64,000 nucleotides of DNA from Prevotella sp. E15-22 (GCF_023204875.1 NZ_CP096247.1:3224001-3288000); one strand, 5' to 3'. Counted from the stretch's first letter, positions 33,809 through 42,501 are shown. Notes: generated by a model not told the origin, from the sequence alone. A program made the numbers and translations.

Positions 33809-34492
33809 ATGGATAATAAACAGGTCAACGTAAACCACTACAAGGATGGGACGACAAGTGTGCTACGCAAGGCTGTCGTGTTTACAGAATTGCGTTTCTA
33901 TCAGCGCAGCGATGTACTCTATCAGATAACCCAGATATTCTGTCAACGTTATTTGCCTCAGTACGGTGATAGAACTGTGGATCAAATGGTTCAGGCTGCG
34001 CGTAGTACAAAGCAAAATATTGCAGAAGGAAGTAGTGATGGGCAGACATCAATGGAGGTAGAGATGAAACTGCTGGGCATAGCTCGTGGTAGCAACAAGG
34101 AACTTTTGGAGGACTATCAGGATTATTTAAAACGTAAGGGGAAAGTGGAATGGTTCGGAAAGAATCAGCGATTCGAGCGTATGCACGATTTCTGCAAATA
34201 TCACAGTAAGTATGAGGACTACCAGCCGCTCTTAAGCAAGATGAACGATGAGGAGTTAGCTAATATGGCTATCTGCTTATGTCATCAAGTGGACAAGGCT
34301 CTAACCAGCTATATTGAGCGTAAAGACCGAGAGTTTACAACAGAAGGTGGTATTCGTGAGCGTATGACTGCCGCAAGGCTGGAACAACGCGAGACGCAGA
34401 AACAAATCATTGCTCGGCAGCAGAAGGAAATAGAGACTTTAAGGGCAGAAGTGAAGCGCCTTAGGGCCCTTCTGGATGGTGATGCCGGATAG
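33809..34492 (+). CDS. Four-helix-bundle (S23-like) protein with coiled-coil suffix
   Basis: A 227-residue cytoplasmic protein. The first 120 residues resemble the S23/four-helix-bundle family first found in 23S rRNA intervening sequences: FTELRFYQRSDVLYQITQIFC, RTVDQMVQAARSTKQNIAEGSSDG and EMKLLGIARGSNKELLEDYQDYL (family blocks seen here in short form). A suffix adds a Cys/His-containing helix and a long charged coiled coil (AARLEQRETQKQI to EVKRLRALL). Relatives include the Avd protein of diversity-generating retroelements, but there is no reverse transcriptase or variable repeat here. A 9-bp tandem repeat starts 10 bp after the stop, and the same repeat sits inside mnmG 6 kb away. Function unknown. 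Confidence 0.78.
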   Translation: MDNKQVNVNHYKDGTTSVLRKAVVFTELRFYQRSDVLYQITQIFCQRYLPQYGDRTVDQMVQAARSTKQNIAEGSSDGQTSMEVEMKLLGIARGSNKELLEDYQDYLKRKGKVEWFGKNQRFERMHDFCKYHSKYEDYQPLLSKMNDEELANMAICLCHQVDKALTSYIERKDREFTTEGGIRERMTAARLEQRETQKQIIARQQKEIETLRAEVKRLRALLDGDAG

Positions 34493-34501
34493 CCCAGAAC
34501 A

Positions 34502-34564
34502 TCCGGAATGTCCAGAAAATCCAGAAAATCCGGAATGTCCGGAAATTCCGGAAATTCCGGAAAA
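34502..34564. repeat. Seven tandem 9-bp units (TCCGGAAAA type)
   Basis: Units read TCCGGAATG, TCCAGAAAA (twice), TCCGGAATG, TCCGGAAAT (twice), TCCGGAAAA. Each unit holds the palindrome TCCGGA or a one-base variant. The array sits directly between the four-helix-bundle stop and the convergent terminator. Confidence 0.9.
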
Positions 34565-34606
34565 ATTAAAAGGAGCGATTCTTCAATAGAATCGCCCCTT
34601 TTAATT
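34564..34606. terminator. Bidirectional terminator between the four-helix-bundle gene and frdB
   Basis: Arms at 34564-34582 and 34588-34606 pair over 19 bp with one mismatch, A/T-rich at the base on both sides. It serves two convergent transcription units. Confidence 0.88.
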
Positions 34607-34624
34607 AAATATCAGGTGATATCC

Positions 34625-35383
34625 TTAATCAGCCAACTTTGCCTTGATCATCTCGCGGTTCAGGCGAGCGATGTTAGCGATGGTCTCATTCTTAGGACAT
34701 ACAGCCTCACAAGCACGGGTGTTGGTACAGTTACCAAAGCCCAGCTCGTCCATCTTGGCGATCATGTTCTTCACACGACGGGCAGCCTCAATCTTACCCT
34801 GGGGAAGCAGGGCCAGCTGAGAAACCTTTGACGAAACGAAGAGCATGGCAGAACCGTTCTTACATGCTGCAACGCAAGCGCCGCAACCAATACATGTAGC
34901 GCAGTCCATAGCCTCGTCGGCATCCTCCTTAGGAATCAGGATAGCGTTAGCGTCCTGAGCCTGACCAGTACGGATAGAGGTGTAGCCACCAGCCTGGATA
35001 ATCTTATCGAAGGCATAGCGGTCGACCATACAGTCCTTGATCACGGGGAAGGCAGCCGAGCGCCAGGGCTCCACAGTGATTACGTCGCCATCGTTGAAAC
35101 GACGCATGTAGAGCTGACAGGTGGTAGCGCCACGCTCAGTGCGACCGTGAGGTGTACCGTTGATGTAGAGTGAGCACATACCGCAGATACCCTCGCGGCA
35201 GTCGTGGTCGAACACGAAAGGCTCCTTGCCTTCGTTGATGAGCTCCTCGTTCAGGATGTCGAGCATCTCAAGGAAAGAGGTATCATCGGGGATATCCTTC
35301 ATTTCGTGGGTATCGAAGTGTCCCTGGTCCTTGGGGCCATTCTGGCGCCAGAACTTTATAGTAAATGAAATATTTCTTGCCAT
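34625..35383 (-). CDS. frdB: Fumarate reductase / succinate dehydrogenase iron-sulfur subunit
   Basis: The electron-transfer subunit, 252 residues, carrying electrons from the cytochrome b/quinol site to the flavin subunit. The [2Fe-2S] site is [15 protein letters not shown] plus a later Cys (TTCQLY); the [4Fe-4S] site is [14 protein letters not shown] with CPKNE closing it; [13 protein letters not shown] lies near the C-terminus. The short N-terminus and the overall pattern match the Bacteroidetes/epsilon-proteobacterial type. frdA lies 5 bp upstream, frdC further up; the order is C-A-B. In anaerobic Prevotella this complex works as fumarate reductase, ending fermentation in succinate. Confidence 0.95.
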   Translation of the reverse strand: MARNISFTIKFWRQNGPKDQGHFDTHEMKDIPDDTSFLEMLDILNEELINEGKEPFVFDHDCREGICGMCSLYINGTPHGRTERGATTCQLYMRRFNDGDVITVEPWRSAAFPVIKDCMVDRYAFDKIIQAGGYTSIRTGQAQDANAILIPKEDADEAMDCATCIGCGACVAACKNGSAMLFVSSKVSQLALLPQGKIEAARRVKNMIAKMDELGFGNCTNTRACEAVCPKNETIANIARLNREMIKAKLAD

Positions 35384-35388
35384 ACTAA

Positions 35389-37368
35389 TTAATTCTTATA
35401 GTTACGTGTTTGTACCTTGATTGCTTCGTACTCCAGGGGCTCCTTGATGAGCTCAGGCTCGTTGCCCTTGCCTTTGTACTCCCAGCAGCCAACGTAGAAG
35501 TAGTTCTCGTCGTCGCGCTTAGCCTCGCCTTCCTCGGTCTGGTACTCCTCACGGAAGTGACCACCACAAGACTCGTTACGAGAGAGAGCGTCGAATGCTA
35601 CGAGCTGACCCATGGTGAAGAAGTCGCGCAGGTGGATAGCCTTGTCGAGCTCCACGTTGAGACCCTCCTTAGTACCAGGAACGAAGAGGTTGGTGTCGAA
35701 CTCCTTCTCGAGCTCGTGCATCTTCTTCAGGCCCTCTTTCAGGCCCTCAGCGGTGCGACCCATACCAACATACTCCCACATGATGTGACCCAGCTCCTTG
35801 TGGATAGAGTCAACAGAACGCTTACCCTTGATGTTGAGCAGACGGTCGATCTCAGCGTTAACGCCCTTCTCGGCCTCGTCGAACTCAGGACGATCGGTAG
35901 AAATCTTACCCCAGATGCTCTGGTCAGCCAGGTAGTTCTGGATGGTGTAAGGCAGCACGAAGTAACCATCGGCCAGACCCTGCATCAGAGCAGAAGCACC
36001 CAGACGGTTAGCACCGTGGTCAGAGAAGTTACACTCACCGATAGCGAACAGACCGGGGATAGTGGTCTGCAACTCGTAGTCAACCCAGATACCACCCATG
36101 GTGTAGTGGATAGCAGGATAGATCATCATGGGCTTGTAGTACTTCACGCCATTGATCTCGTTAGCCAGCTCGCCAGGGAACACGTCAGTGATCTCCTCGT
36201 ACATCTCGAACAGGTTACCATAGCGCTGCATGATCACGTCGATACCCAGACGGTTGATAGACTCAGAGAAGTCGAGGTAAACGGCCAGACCAGTGTTGTT
36301 CACACCAAAGCCCTTGTCGCAACGCTCCTTAGCGGCACGAGAAGCCACGTCACGGGGAACCAGGTTACCGAATGCAGGATAACGGCGCTCCAGATAGTAG
36401 TCGCGATCCTCCTCGGCAATCTCCCAAGGCTGCATCTCGCCCTTCTGAAGTTTCTTTGCGTCCTCAATGTTCTTGGGCACCCAGATACGACCGTCGTTAC
36501 GCAGAGACTCAGACATCAGCGTCAGCTTAGACTGCTTGTCGCCGTGAACGGGGATACAGGTGGGGTGAATCTGAACGTAAGAGGGGTTAGCGAAGTAAGC
36601 ACCCTTACGATAGCACTGAACAGCAGCAGTACAGTTACAACCCATAGCGTTGGTAGAGAGGAAGTAAGTGTTACCATAACCACCAGTAGCGATTACCACA
36701 GCGTTAGCAGAGAAACGCTCCAGCTCGCCAGTAACCAGGTTCTTGGCGATAATACCACGAGCGCGACCGTCAACGATCACCACATCCTCCATCTCGTAAC
36801 GGGTGTAGAGCTTCACCTTGCCAGCGTTCACCTGGCAGCTCAGTGAGCTGTAGGCACCCAGCAGCAGCTGCTGACCCGTCTGACCCTTAGCGTAGAAGGT
36901 ACGGCTAACCTGAGCACCACCGAATGAACGGTTGGCCAGCATACCACCGTACTCACGAGCGAAGGGAACGCCCTGAGCCACGCACTGGTCGATAATATTG
37001 TTAGACACCTCAGCCAGACGATAAACGTTAGCCTCGCGAGCACGATAGTCACCACCCTTTACAGTATCGTAGAACAGACGGTAAACAGAGTCACCATCGT
37101 TCTGATAGCACTTAGCGGCGTTGATACCACCCTGAGCAGCGATAGAGTGAGCACGACGGGGAGAGTCCTGAATACACAGGTTAATCACGTTGAAGCCCAT
37201 CTCGCCAAGTGAAGCAGCTGCAGAAGCACCAGCCAGACCGGTACCAACAACGATCACGTCGAGCTTCAGCTTGTTCTTGGGGTTAACCAGACGCTGGTGA
37301 GCTTTATATTCCTTCCATTTCTCAGGCACTGGTCCTGCTGGAATCTTTGAATCTAATACTTTAGCCAT
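35389..37368 (-). CDS. frdA: Fumarate reductase / succinate dehydrogenase flavoprotein subunit
   Basis: The catalytic subunit, 659 residues, reducing fumarate to succinate at a covalently bound FAD. Seen: the dinucleotide-binding [21 protein letters not shown] near residue 40; the flavinylation-type segment [17 protein letters not shown] with its His; [19 protein letters not shown]; the substrate-site [10 protein letters not shown] and [13 protein letters not shown]; and [19 protein letters not shown]. The C-terminal helical region is complete. It is closely spaced with frdB (5 bp) and follows frdC by 39 bp. The antisense strand is open over 478 codons, a codon-bias artefact and not a gene. 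Confidence 0.96.
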   Translation of the reverse strand: MAKVLDSKIPAGPVPEKWKEYKAHQRLVNPKNKLKLDVIVVGTGLAGASAAASLGEMGFNVINLCIQDSPRRAHSIAAQGGINAAKCYQNDGDSVYRLFYDTVKGGDYRAREANVYRLAEVSNNIIDQCVAQGVPFAREYGGMLANRSFGGAQVSRTFYAKGQTGQQLLLGAYSSLSCQVNAGKVKLYTRYEMEDVVIVDGRARGIIAKNLVTGELERFSANAVVIATGGYGNTYFLSTNAMGCNCTAAVQCYRKGAYFANPSYVQIHPTCIPVHGDKQSKLTLMSESLRNDGRIWVPKNIEDAKKLQKGEMQPWEIAEEDRDYYLERRYPAFGNLVPRDVASRAAKERCDKGFGVNNTGLAVYLDFSESINRLGIDVIMQRYGNLFEMYEEITDVFPGELANEINGVKYYKPMMIYPAIHYTMGGIWVDYELQTTIPGLFAIGECNFSDHGANRLGASALMQGLADGYFVLPYTIQNYLADQSIWGKISTDRPEFDEAEKGVNAEIDRLLNIKGKRSVDSIHKELGHIMWEYVGMGRTAEGLKEGLKKMHELEKEFDTNLFVPGTKEGLNVELDKAIHLRDFFTMGQLVAFDALSRNESCGGHFREEYQTEEGEAKRDDENYFYVGCWEYKGKGNEPELIKEPLEYEAIKVQTRNYKN

Positions 37369-37407
37369 AATTTCTTTTAATGCTTAATTCTTAATTCATA
37401 ATGCAAA

Positions 37408-38121
37408 TTAGCAGCAAATTCCGCAGGCGCAGCTGCCGTCACAGAGTGAAGGAGCGCAACCGAATGCGAAAGCCAATACCACTACGAGGAAGCCCAGCAT
37501 GAGCAGGGTAACGTAGATGAAGCCGATGGTCTTCCAACGGCAGAACCAAGTCTTGCCACTGAGGCCCAGGGTCTGCAGAGAGCTCCAGAAGCCGTGAGTC
37601 AGGTGCATCCAGATAGCCACGAGCCAGATGATGTAGAGCACCACGAAGGTCATGTTGCTGAAGGTGTCCTGAATGAAGGCGAAGCCATCAGCGGGACTGT
37701 GAGCCACAGTCATACCAGTCAGCTCGGCAAACATCATGTTGTACCAGAAGTTGAACAGGTGCAGGATCAGACCCAATGCGATGATGATACCCAGCACGAG
37801 CATGTTCTTTGATGCCCACTCCACCTTGCCGGCGTTCACCGTTGTAGCCACCTCGTAGCGATTGTTACCACGAGCCTTGCGGTTCTGAGCAGTCAGAATG
37901 AAAGCATACACGATGTGAAGCACAGCCAAAGCTGCCAGTCCCAAAGTTGCCGCTACGGCATACCAGTTGGCGCCGAGCATCTCACAAATAGTGTTGTAAG
38001 CCTCGCCCGAGAACAGCGCAACCAAGTTCATGCAGCAGTGGAACGTCAAAAACAGAATCAGCGCGATGCCAGTGAGCGACATCACCACCTTTCTACCAAT
38101 TGATGAATTAAATAACCACAT
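37408..38121 (-). CDS. frdC: Fumarate reductase cytochrome b subunit with a Cys-rich C-terminal tail
   Basis: The 237-residue membrane anchor of the complex, with five hydrophobic helices and haem-ligand candidate His residues in FLTFHCCMNLVALF, VLHIVYAF, ILHLFNF and HLTHGFWSS. It starts MWLFNSSIGRKVVMSLTGIALI, the standard start of B-type cytochrome b558 subunits. The end is odd: after the last helix the protein reads GCAPSLCDGSCACGICC, six Cys in the last 16 residues. I do not know this tail from the family. The gene opens the frdCAB operon and has a good promoter and a leader of about 115 bases. Confidence 0.92.
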   Translation of the reverse strand: MWLFNSSIGRKVVMSLTGIALILFLTFHCCMNLVALFSGEAYNTICEMLGANWYAVAATLGLAALAVLHIVYAFILTAQNRKARGNNRYEVATTVNAGKVEWASKNMLVLGIIIALGLILHLFNFWYNMMFAELTGMTVAHSPADGFAFIQDTFSNMTFVVLYIIWLVAIWMHLTHGFWSSLQTLGLSGKTWFCRWKTIGFIYVTLLMLGFLVVVLAFAFGCAPSLCDGSCACGICC

Positions 38122-38238
38122 AAATGATTGTAAATTAATGAATTAATATTGATTTTAGATTTATTGTCAGCATCAGGACCACCCTCACGGGCAAGAGTTT
38201 ATACTTAAAAGTAAGTACGCACACATGTGTTGCGGCCA

Positions 38239-38269
38239 CAAAAGTACTATAAAATAATGAGATTTCAAA
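38239..38269 (-). promoter_or_regulatory. Promoter of frdCAB
   Basis: On the minus strand TTTG (38266-38269), 19 bp, TACTTTTG (38239-38246). The -33 box overlaps the terminator hairpin of the gene upstream. The leader to the ATG at 38121 is about 115 bases; I see no recognisable riboswitch in it. Confidence 0.8.
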
Positions 38270-38292
38270 CTTTTTCAGTCAGAAATCTCATT
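38256..38292 (-). terminator. Terminator of the LRR lipoprotein gene
   Basis: Perfect 11-base arms at 38256-38266 and 38282-38292, followed on the minus strand by ATTTTAT. It stands about 40 bp after the stop and overlaps the frdC promoter. Confidence 0.75.
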
Positions 38293-38330
38293 TATCTTGC
38301 GATATTTTTTTTCGTGATGTCTTTGTCTGC

Positions 38331-39743
38331 CTACTTATAGGTCACGATTGACAGGAAATAGTTGCGCCATTTTGACTCCAGGAAAAGTGTCTCGGCCTCG
38401 TCGGGCACCAGCAGTCGGTAGGCCTTTTCCTCAGGATTACTGAAGCCAAAGACGGCAGGGTCCACGGCATCAGGATTGTGGAACATCACCTTCACCGTTC
38501 CTCGCGTCAGGCCGTTACAGTTACGAAAAGCACCTTCGCCCACCGTAACATCCTCAGGCAGAACAACATACGTTAGTTTTTTACAGCCATAGAAGGCCGC
38601 CTTTCCAATGTTTTTCGTCCGCTCGGGCACCACAAGCGTATCGATGTTGACACAATCCATGAAGGCGTGGTCGCCAATAGACTCAAGACTGTCTGGCAGA
38701 CTCGTGATCTTCAGGCGGGTGCAGCCGTAGAAGGCGCACGTGTTGATAGACCTGATCTCGTTGGGGAAGACGGTGTTGTCGCAGCCAATCACCAGCGCAT
38801 TACTATCGGTCTGGATAACGGCATTACAGTTGTTGCGCGAGTCGAACATCTCGTTGGCCTCGTCAACGCTGATGGCCAAGAGGTCGTTGTCGGCGAAGGC
38901 ATTGTCGCCAATCTCACTCACCTTGGCAGGAATGGCAATCTCGCGCAGGTGGTTACCCCAAAAGGCGCCAGCGCCAATGGCCTCTAACGACTGTGGAAGA
39001 ACGACCTTCGACAGCGCGCAGTTCTGGAAAGCGGAATAGCCAATCGAGACCAGTCCGTTGGGCAACGTGCAGTCTTTCTTCAGACTCTCGCACCCCACGA
39101 AAGCGCAGGGGGCAATCTCGCTGATGGCAGGGGGCACCTTTGCAGCCACGCCGCCAAACACCACGCGTCCTGAGGCATAATGAATCAGGCAGTTACTGTT
39201 CTCGCGAGAATCATAGATGGGGTTGCCGTATCTCACAACGACGTCTTTGATGGGATAGCGGCGTTTCAGGGGCGCACTGATGGCCAGGGGTGGCAGATAG
39301 ATCTCTTCGCCACGTGGTGTCAGTACCACGCGCTCATAAAACACATCGTCCTTGGTGTCCGACTGGATAGAGGCCACATTGGGACCCAGTTGTATACTGG
39401 ACAGGCCGTTATTGACCGTGGGGCCAAACTGTCCGCTCTCGCCAGGCGACTGATAGATGCCCAGGTTCTTGATACTGCCCACAGGATAGGTTATCTCGTT
39501 AATCTGGATAGCATCGGGTATCACAATCGACGAAGTGCCACCGTCCGACCCCACTACGCAAGCCGTGGAGTGATCCATCGAATAGAACAGTTTTCCATCG
39601 CAATAATAGCCATCTTCCTGATAAGGACGGGTGATATAGCCACCTCCACCGTCACTGTGGTCTTTCATGCACGACACCAGTGCCGTCGCTGTTATAATGC
39701 CCAGCAGAATTACTTTGCCACTCTTTCTTGTTACGTTCAGCAT
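38331..39743 (-). CDS. BspA-like leucine-rich-repeat lipoprotein
   Basis: A 470-residue surface protein. MLNVTRKSGKVILLGIITATALVSC has a lipobox Cys near residue 25, followed by an Asp/Gly-rich stretch. From about residue 215 there are seven or so LRR_5 (BspA-type) repeats, each with the form I.. AF.GC..L....LP..L..IG: ISEIAPCAFVGCESL, VSIGYSAFQNCALSKVVLP, EAIGAGAFWGN, SEIGDNAFADND, RSINTCAFYGCTRL, ESIGDHAFMDC, KNIGKAAFYGCKKL. Family members (BspA of Tannerella) bind fibronectin and other host ligands. A terminator follows; no partner gene. Ligand unknown. Confidence 0.9.
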   Translation of the reverse strand: MLNVTRKSGKVILLGIITATALVSCMKDHSDGGGGYITRPYQEDGYYCDGKLFYSMDHSTACVVGSDGGTSSIVIPDAIQINEITYPVGSIKNLGIYQSPGESGQFGPTVNNGLSSIQLGPNVASIQSDTKDDVFYERVVLTPRGEEIYLPPLAISAPLKRRYPIKDVVVRYGNPIYDSRENSNCLIHYASGRVVFGGVAAKVPPAISEIAPCAFVGCESLKKDCTLPNGLVSIGYSAFQNCALSKVVLPQSLEAIGAGAFWGNHLREIAIPAKVSEIGDNAFADNDLLAISVDEANEMFDSRNNCNAVIQTDSNALVIGCDNTVFPNEIRSINTCAFYGCTRLKITSLPDSLESIGDHAFMDCVNIDTLVVPERTKNIGKAAFYGCKKLTYVVLPEDVTVGEGAFRNCNGLTRGTVKVMFHNPDAVDPAVFGFSNPEEKAYRLLVPDEAETLFLESKWRNYFLSIVTYK

Positions 39744-39825
39744 ACAAAAAACAGGTTTACCGGTTTAACGCGTGCAAATTTAATGTATTTTTCTGAAAGT
39801 GTGGGTCTTTTTGCAGAACTTTTTG

Positions 39826-39833
39826 TAATTTTG
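39826..39833 (+). promoter_or_regulatory. -7 element of mnmG
   Basis: TAATTTTG, 27 bp before the ATG at 39861. It places transcription after the long upstream open frame and so supports the ATG at 39861. No -33 at 19-21 bp. Confidence 0.6.
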
Positions 39834-39860
39834 CATCGGAAAAATAAAGTTCTAGAACGA

Positions 39861-41804
39861 ATGATACTGAAATATGACGTAGTGGTCGTAGGCGGCGGTC
39901 ATGCCGGCTGTGAGGCTGCCTGTGCAGCCGCCAACATGGGCGCAAAGACGCTGCTGGTGACGATGGACATGAACAAGATTGCACAGATGTCGTGCAATCC
40001 TGCCGTAGGCGGCATTGCCAAAGGACAGATTGTGCGCGAGATTGACGCCCTGGGCGGACAGATGGGACGCGTGACAGACGCCACCGCCATCCAGTTTCGC
40101 ATGCTGAACGTGGGCAAAGGTCCTGCCGTTTGGAGTCCCCGTGCCCAGTGCGACCGTGGAAAATTCATCTGGGAATGGCGTCGTGTCATCGATGAAACCG
40201 ATAATCTCGACGTATGGCAAGATCAGGTGGACGAATTAATTGTCGAGCCTTCCCAGTGCGCTGCGACAGCGTCGCAGCCTACAAAGCAAGTGGTGGGCGT
40301 GCGCACCATCTGGGGTGCCGAGATTCGCGCCAAGAGCGTGGTGATAACGGCTGGCACCTTCCTCAACGGCTTGATGCACATCGGCCGAAAGATGGTAAAG
40401 GGCGGACGCATCGCAGAACCTGCTGCCGAGCACCTCACAGAGAGCATCGCACAGCACGGCATCCGCTCGGCCCGCATGAAGACGGGTACGCCCGTCCGCA
40501 TCGACAAGCGCAGCGTGGATTTTTCGAAGATGCGCCAGCAGGACGGCGAGCAGCGTGCGTATCGCTTTTCGTATTTCCCCGGAAAATCCGGAAAATCCGG
40601 AAAATCCGGAATATCCGGACAATCCGGCATGCTCCCCCAGCTCCCTTGCTGGGAATGCTACACCAGCCCTGCCGTGCACGAGATGCTACGCTCAGGACTG
40701 GCAGATTCCCCACTCTACAACGGCCAGATACAGTCCATCGGACCACGCTACTGTCCTTCGATAGAAACGAAGCTCGTGACCTTCCCTGATCGCGAACAAC
40801 ACTTGCTTTTCCTCGAGCCTGAAGGCAGCGAGACCAACGAGATGTATCTCAATGGCTTCTCGTCGTCACTGCCCATGGACGTACAAATCGCTGCCCTCCG
40901 AATGATTCCTGGTTTAGAGCAGGCCAAGGTGTATCGCCCCGGCTATGCCATAGAATACGATTTCTTCGACCCTACGCAGTTAAAGCATACGTTGGAATCG
41001 AAGAAAATTGAAGGACTCTTCTTTGCTGGTCAGGTGAACGGCACCACAGGCTATGAAGAGGCGGCCGGACAGGGGCTTGTGGCTGGCATCAATGCAGCTC
41101 TGAAGTGCGATGGAAACAAGGAATTTGTGATGCATCGCGATGAATCGTATATCGGTGTTTTGATCGACGACCTGGTGACGAAGGGTGTCGACGAGCCTTA
41201 CCGTATGTTCACCTCGCGTGCCGAATATCGCATTCTGTTGCGTCAGGATGATGCCGACGCACGACTCACAGAACGCTCCTACGAGATTGGATTGGCGAAA
41301 AAAGACCGATTCGATTGGTGGATGGAGAAGAAGGCGAAAATCGAAGAAATCGTTGAATTCTGCAAAACATTCCCGATAAAAGCGAAGGAAATTAATGGCG
41401 CCCTCGAGCAGTTGGGCACCACCCCACTCCAGTTTGGCGTGAAGTTGGAAGACCTGATTGCGCGTCCGCAGTTGAACTTTAACAATCTGATGGACATTAT
41501 TCCAGAACTGCGCGAATTCATCGACAAACTGCCCAACAGAAAGGCCGAAATCAGCGAAGCAGCAGAAATTCGTATCAAGTATAAAGGTTACATCGAGCGC
41601 GAACGCTTGGTGGCCGACAAGATGCACCGCTTGGAAAACATCCGAATAAAAGGGCACTTTGATTACGAGAAGTTGCAGGGACTTTCCACCGAGTGCCGCC
41701 AAAAACTCACGGCCATCGATCCTGAGACACTGGCACAGGCCAGTCGCATTCCTGGCGTTTCGCCCAGCGACATCAACGTACTTTTGGTACTGATGGGGCG
41801 CTAA
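39861..41804 (+). CDS. mnmG: tRNA uridine-5-carboxymethylaminomethyl modification enzyme MnmG (GidA), with a repeat-encoded insert
   Basis: MnmG, with MnmE, installs the cmnm5 group on U34 of tRNAs. The 647 residues show the FAD loop VVVVGGGHAGCEAACAAANMG, the active-site Cys region SCNPAVGGIAKGQ, GTFLNGLMHIG, RMKTGTPVRID, PCWECYT, and the C-terminal helical domain. Near residue 240 a normal loop is replaced by repeats of S-G-K/I/Q-S-G, encoded by tandem 9-bp TCCGGAAAA units; this insertion keeps the frame and lies between DGEQRAYRFSYFP and MLPQLPCWEC. The start at 39861 follows from the FAD motif position and from the -7 box; the open frame runs 227 codons further upstream as an antisense shadow of the LRR gene. 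mnmE is not in the window. Confidence 0.96.
   Translation: MILKYDVVVVGGGHAGCEAACAAANMGAKTLLVTMDMNKIAQMSCNPAVGGIAKGQIVREIDALGGQMGRVTDATAIQFRMLNVGKGPAVWSPRAQCDRGKFIWEWRRVIDETDNLDVWQDQVDELIVEPSQCAATASQPTKQVVGVRTIWGAEIRAKSVVITAGTFLNGLMHIGRKMVKGGRIAEPAAEHLTESIAQHGIRSARMKTGTPVRIDKRSVDFSKMRQQDGEQRAYRFSYFPGKSGKSGKSGISGQSGMLPQLPCWECYTSPAVHEMLRSGLADSPLYNGQIQSIGPRYCPSIETKLVTFPDREQHLLFLEPEGSETNEMYLNGFSSSLPMDVQIAALRMIPGLEQAKVYRPGYAIEYDFFDPTQLKHTLESKKIEGLFFAGQVNGTTGYEEAAGQGLVAGINAALKCDGNKEFVMHRDESYIGVLIDDLVTKGVDEPYRMFTSRAEYRILLRQDDADARLTERSYEIGLAKKDRFDWWMEKKAKIEEIVEFCKTFPIKAKEINGALEQLGTTPLQFGVKLEDLIARPQLNFNNLMDIIPELREFIDKLPNRKAEISEAAEIRIKYKGYIERERLVADKMHRLENIRIKGHFDYEKLQGLSTECRQKLTAIDPETLAQASRIPGVSPSDINVLLVLMGR
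40587..40631 (+). repeat. Five tandem 9-bp TCCGGAAAA units inside mnmG
   Basis: Units read TCCGGAAAA (twice), TCCGGAATA, TCCGGACAA, TCCGGCATG, preceded by a partial unit (CCCGGAAAA-like). They encode a Gly-Ser-Lys-rich loop near MnmG residues 240-257. The unit is the same as in the array at 34502-34564. Confidence 0.92.
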
Positions 41805-41858
41805 GCTTTCTGTAATGACAGACGGCCGCAGCAGCCGATGTACAAAGAAAAATAGCAA

Positions 41859-41874
41859 TGTTTCATGTGAAACA
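41859..41874. other. parS-like site (one mismatch)
   Basis: TGTTTCATGTGAAACA differs at one central base from the ParB binding site TGTTTCACGTGAAACA. It lies in the mnmG-apt gap, 35 bp before the apt ATG. A spurious MFHVKQ open frame starts in it. Confidence 0.75.
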
Positions 41875-41908
41875 ATTGTATATGTGTAACAATTATAACT
41901 CACTGAAT

Positions 41909-42436
41909 ATGAACAACAAAGTATTGATGGACAATCTGCGTTGCATTCCAGATTTCCCCAAAAAAGGCATCAACTTCAGAGACGTGACAACACTCTACAA
42001 GAATGCCGAATGCATGAAAATTATGACCGACGAGTTGTACGAGCTTTACAAAGACAAAGGCATCACCAAGATCGTTGGTATTGAAAGTCGTGGTTTTGTG
42101 ATGGCCGCTGCCCTCGCCGTCCGACTGGGTGCTGGAGTTGTTTTGGCACGCAAGCCTGGCAAACTCCCCTCTACCGTCATCAAGGAGTCGTTCTCTAAGG
42201 AATATGGCGTGGATACCATCGAGATGCACATCGATTCTATCAACGAAAACGATGTGGTTCTGATTCACGACGACCTGCTGGCCACTGGCGGCACGGCTAA
42301 GGCAGCCTACAAACTCGTACAGCACTTCCACCCCAAGAAGGTGTACATGAACTTCATTATCGAAATCACTGACGAGGGACTGCACGGACGCGACGAGTTT
42401 AAGGATATCGACCTGACAACGCTGATGACCATCTGA
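41909..42436 (+). CDS. apt: Adenine phosphoribosyltransferase
   Basis: APT salvages adenine: adenine plus PRPP gives AMP. The 175-residue length is normal. Seen: IPDFPKKGINFRDVTTL at the N-terminus; IVGIESRGFVMAAALAVRLGAG; ARKPGKLP; and the PRPP loop VLIHDDLLATGGTAKAA. The ATG at 41909 is chosen because an earlier in-frame ATG at 41858 lies in the parS-like site and adds 17 residues (MFHVKQ...) not typical of the enzyme. mnmG-apt-uvrC are on the same strand with short gaps, an arrangement also found in related genomes as far as I know. parS sites flank the gene on both sides. Confidence 0.96.
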   Translation: MNNKVLMDNLRCIPDFPKKGINFRDVTTLYKNAECMKIMTDELYELYKDKGITKIVGIESRGFVMAAALAVRLGAGVVLARKPGKLPSTVIKESFSKEYGVDTIEMHIDSINENDVVLIHDDLLATGGTAKAAYKLVQHFHPKKVYMNFIIEITDEGLHGRDEFKDIDLTTLMTI

Positions 42437-42476
42437 TTCGGCAAAGTGCCTTAAACAAAGGAGAATATCGCATTTC

Positions 42477-42492
42477 TGTTTCACGTGAAACA
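42477..42492. other. parS site (perfect consensus)
   Basis: TGTTTCACGTGAAACA is the exact 16-bp palindromic parS consensus recognised by ParB/Spo0J. It lies between apt and uvrC, nine bases before the uvrC ATG. Confidence 0.92.
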
Positions 42493-42501
42493 AAGAGCAA
42501 T

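Noticed and set aside
33809..34492. Diversity-generating retroelement (Avd-like protein)
   Set aside because: No reverse transcriptase, template repeat or variable-repeat target is visible in the window; only the fold family is shared.
34502..34564. Possible CRISPR array
   Set aside because: Units are 9 bp in direct tandem without spacers and no cas gene is present.
34508..34831. Open frame beginning with repeated S-G-N/K residues
   Set aside because: It is the translation of the 9-bp repeat array running into the antisense of frdB.
35410..36846. 478-codon open frame on the plus strand opposite frdA
   Set aside because: It mirrors frdA in the antisense frame; codon bias of a strongly expressed gene leaves antisense frames open. 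No start signal, no family resemblance.
39180..39860. Upstream extension of mnmG by 227 codons
   Set aside because: It lies opposite the LRR lipoprotein gene, precedes the -7 box at 39826, and would put a non-family stretch before the FAD motif that normally sits at the N-terminus.
41858..41908. Alternative apt start giving MFHVKQ
   Set aside because: These residues are encoded by the parS-like palindrome, a known source of spurious starts.
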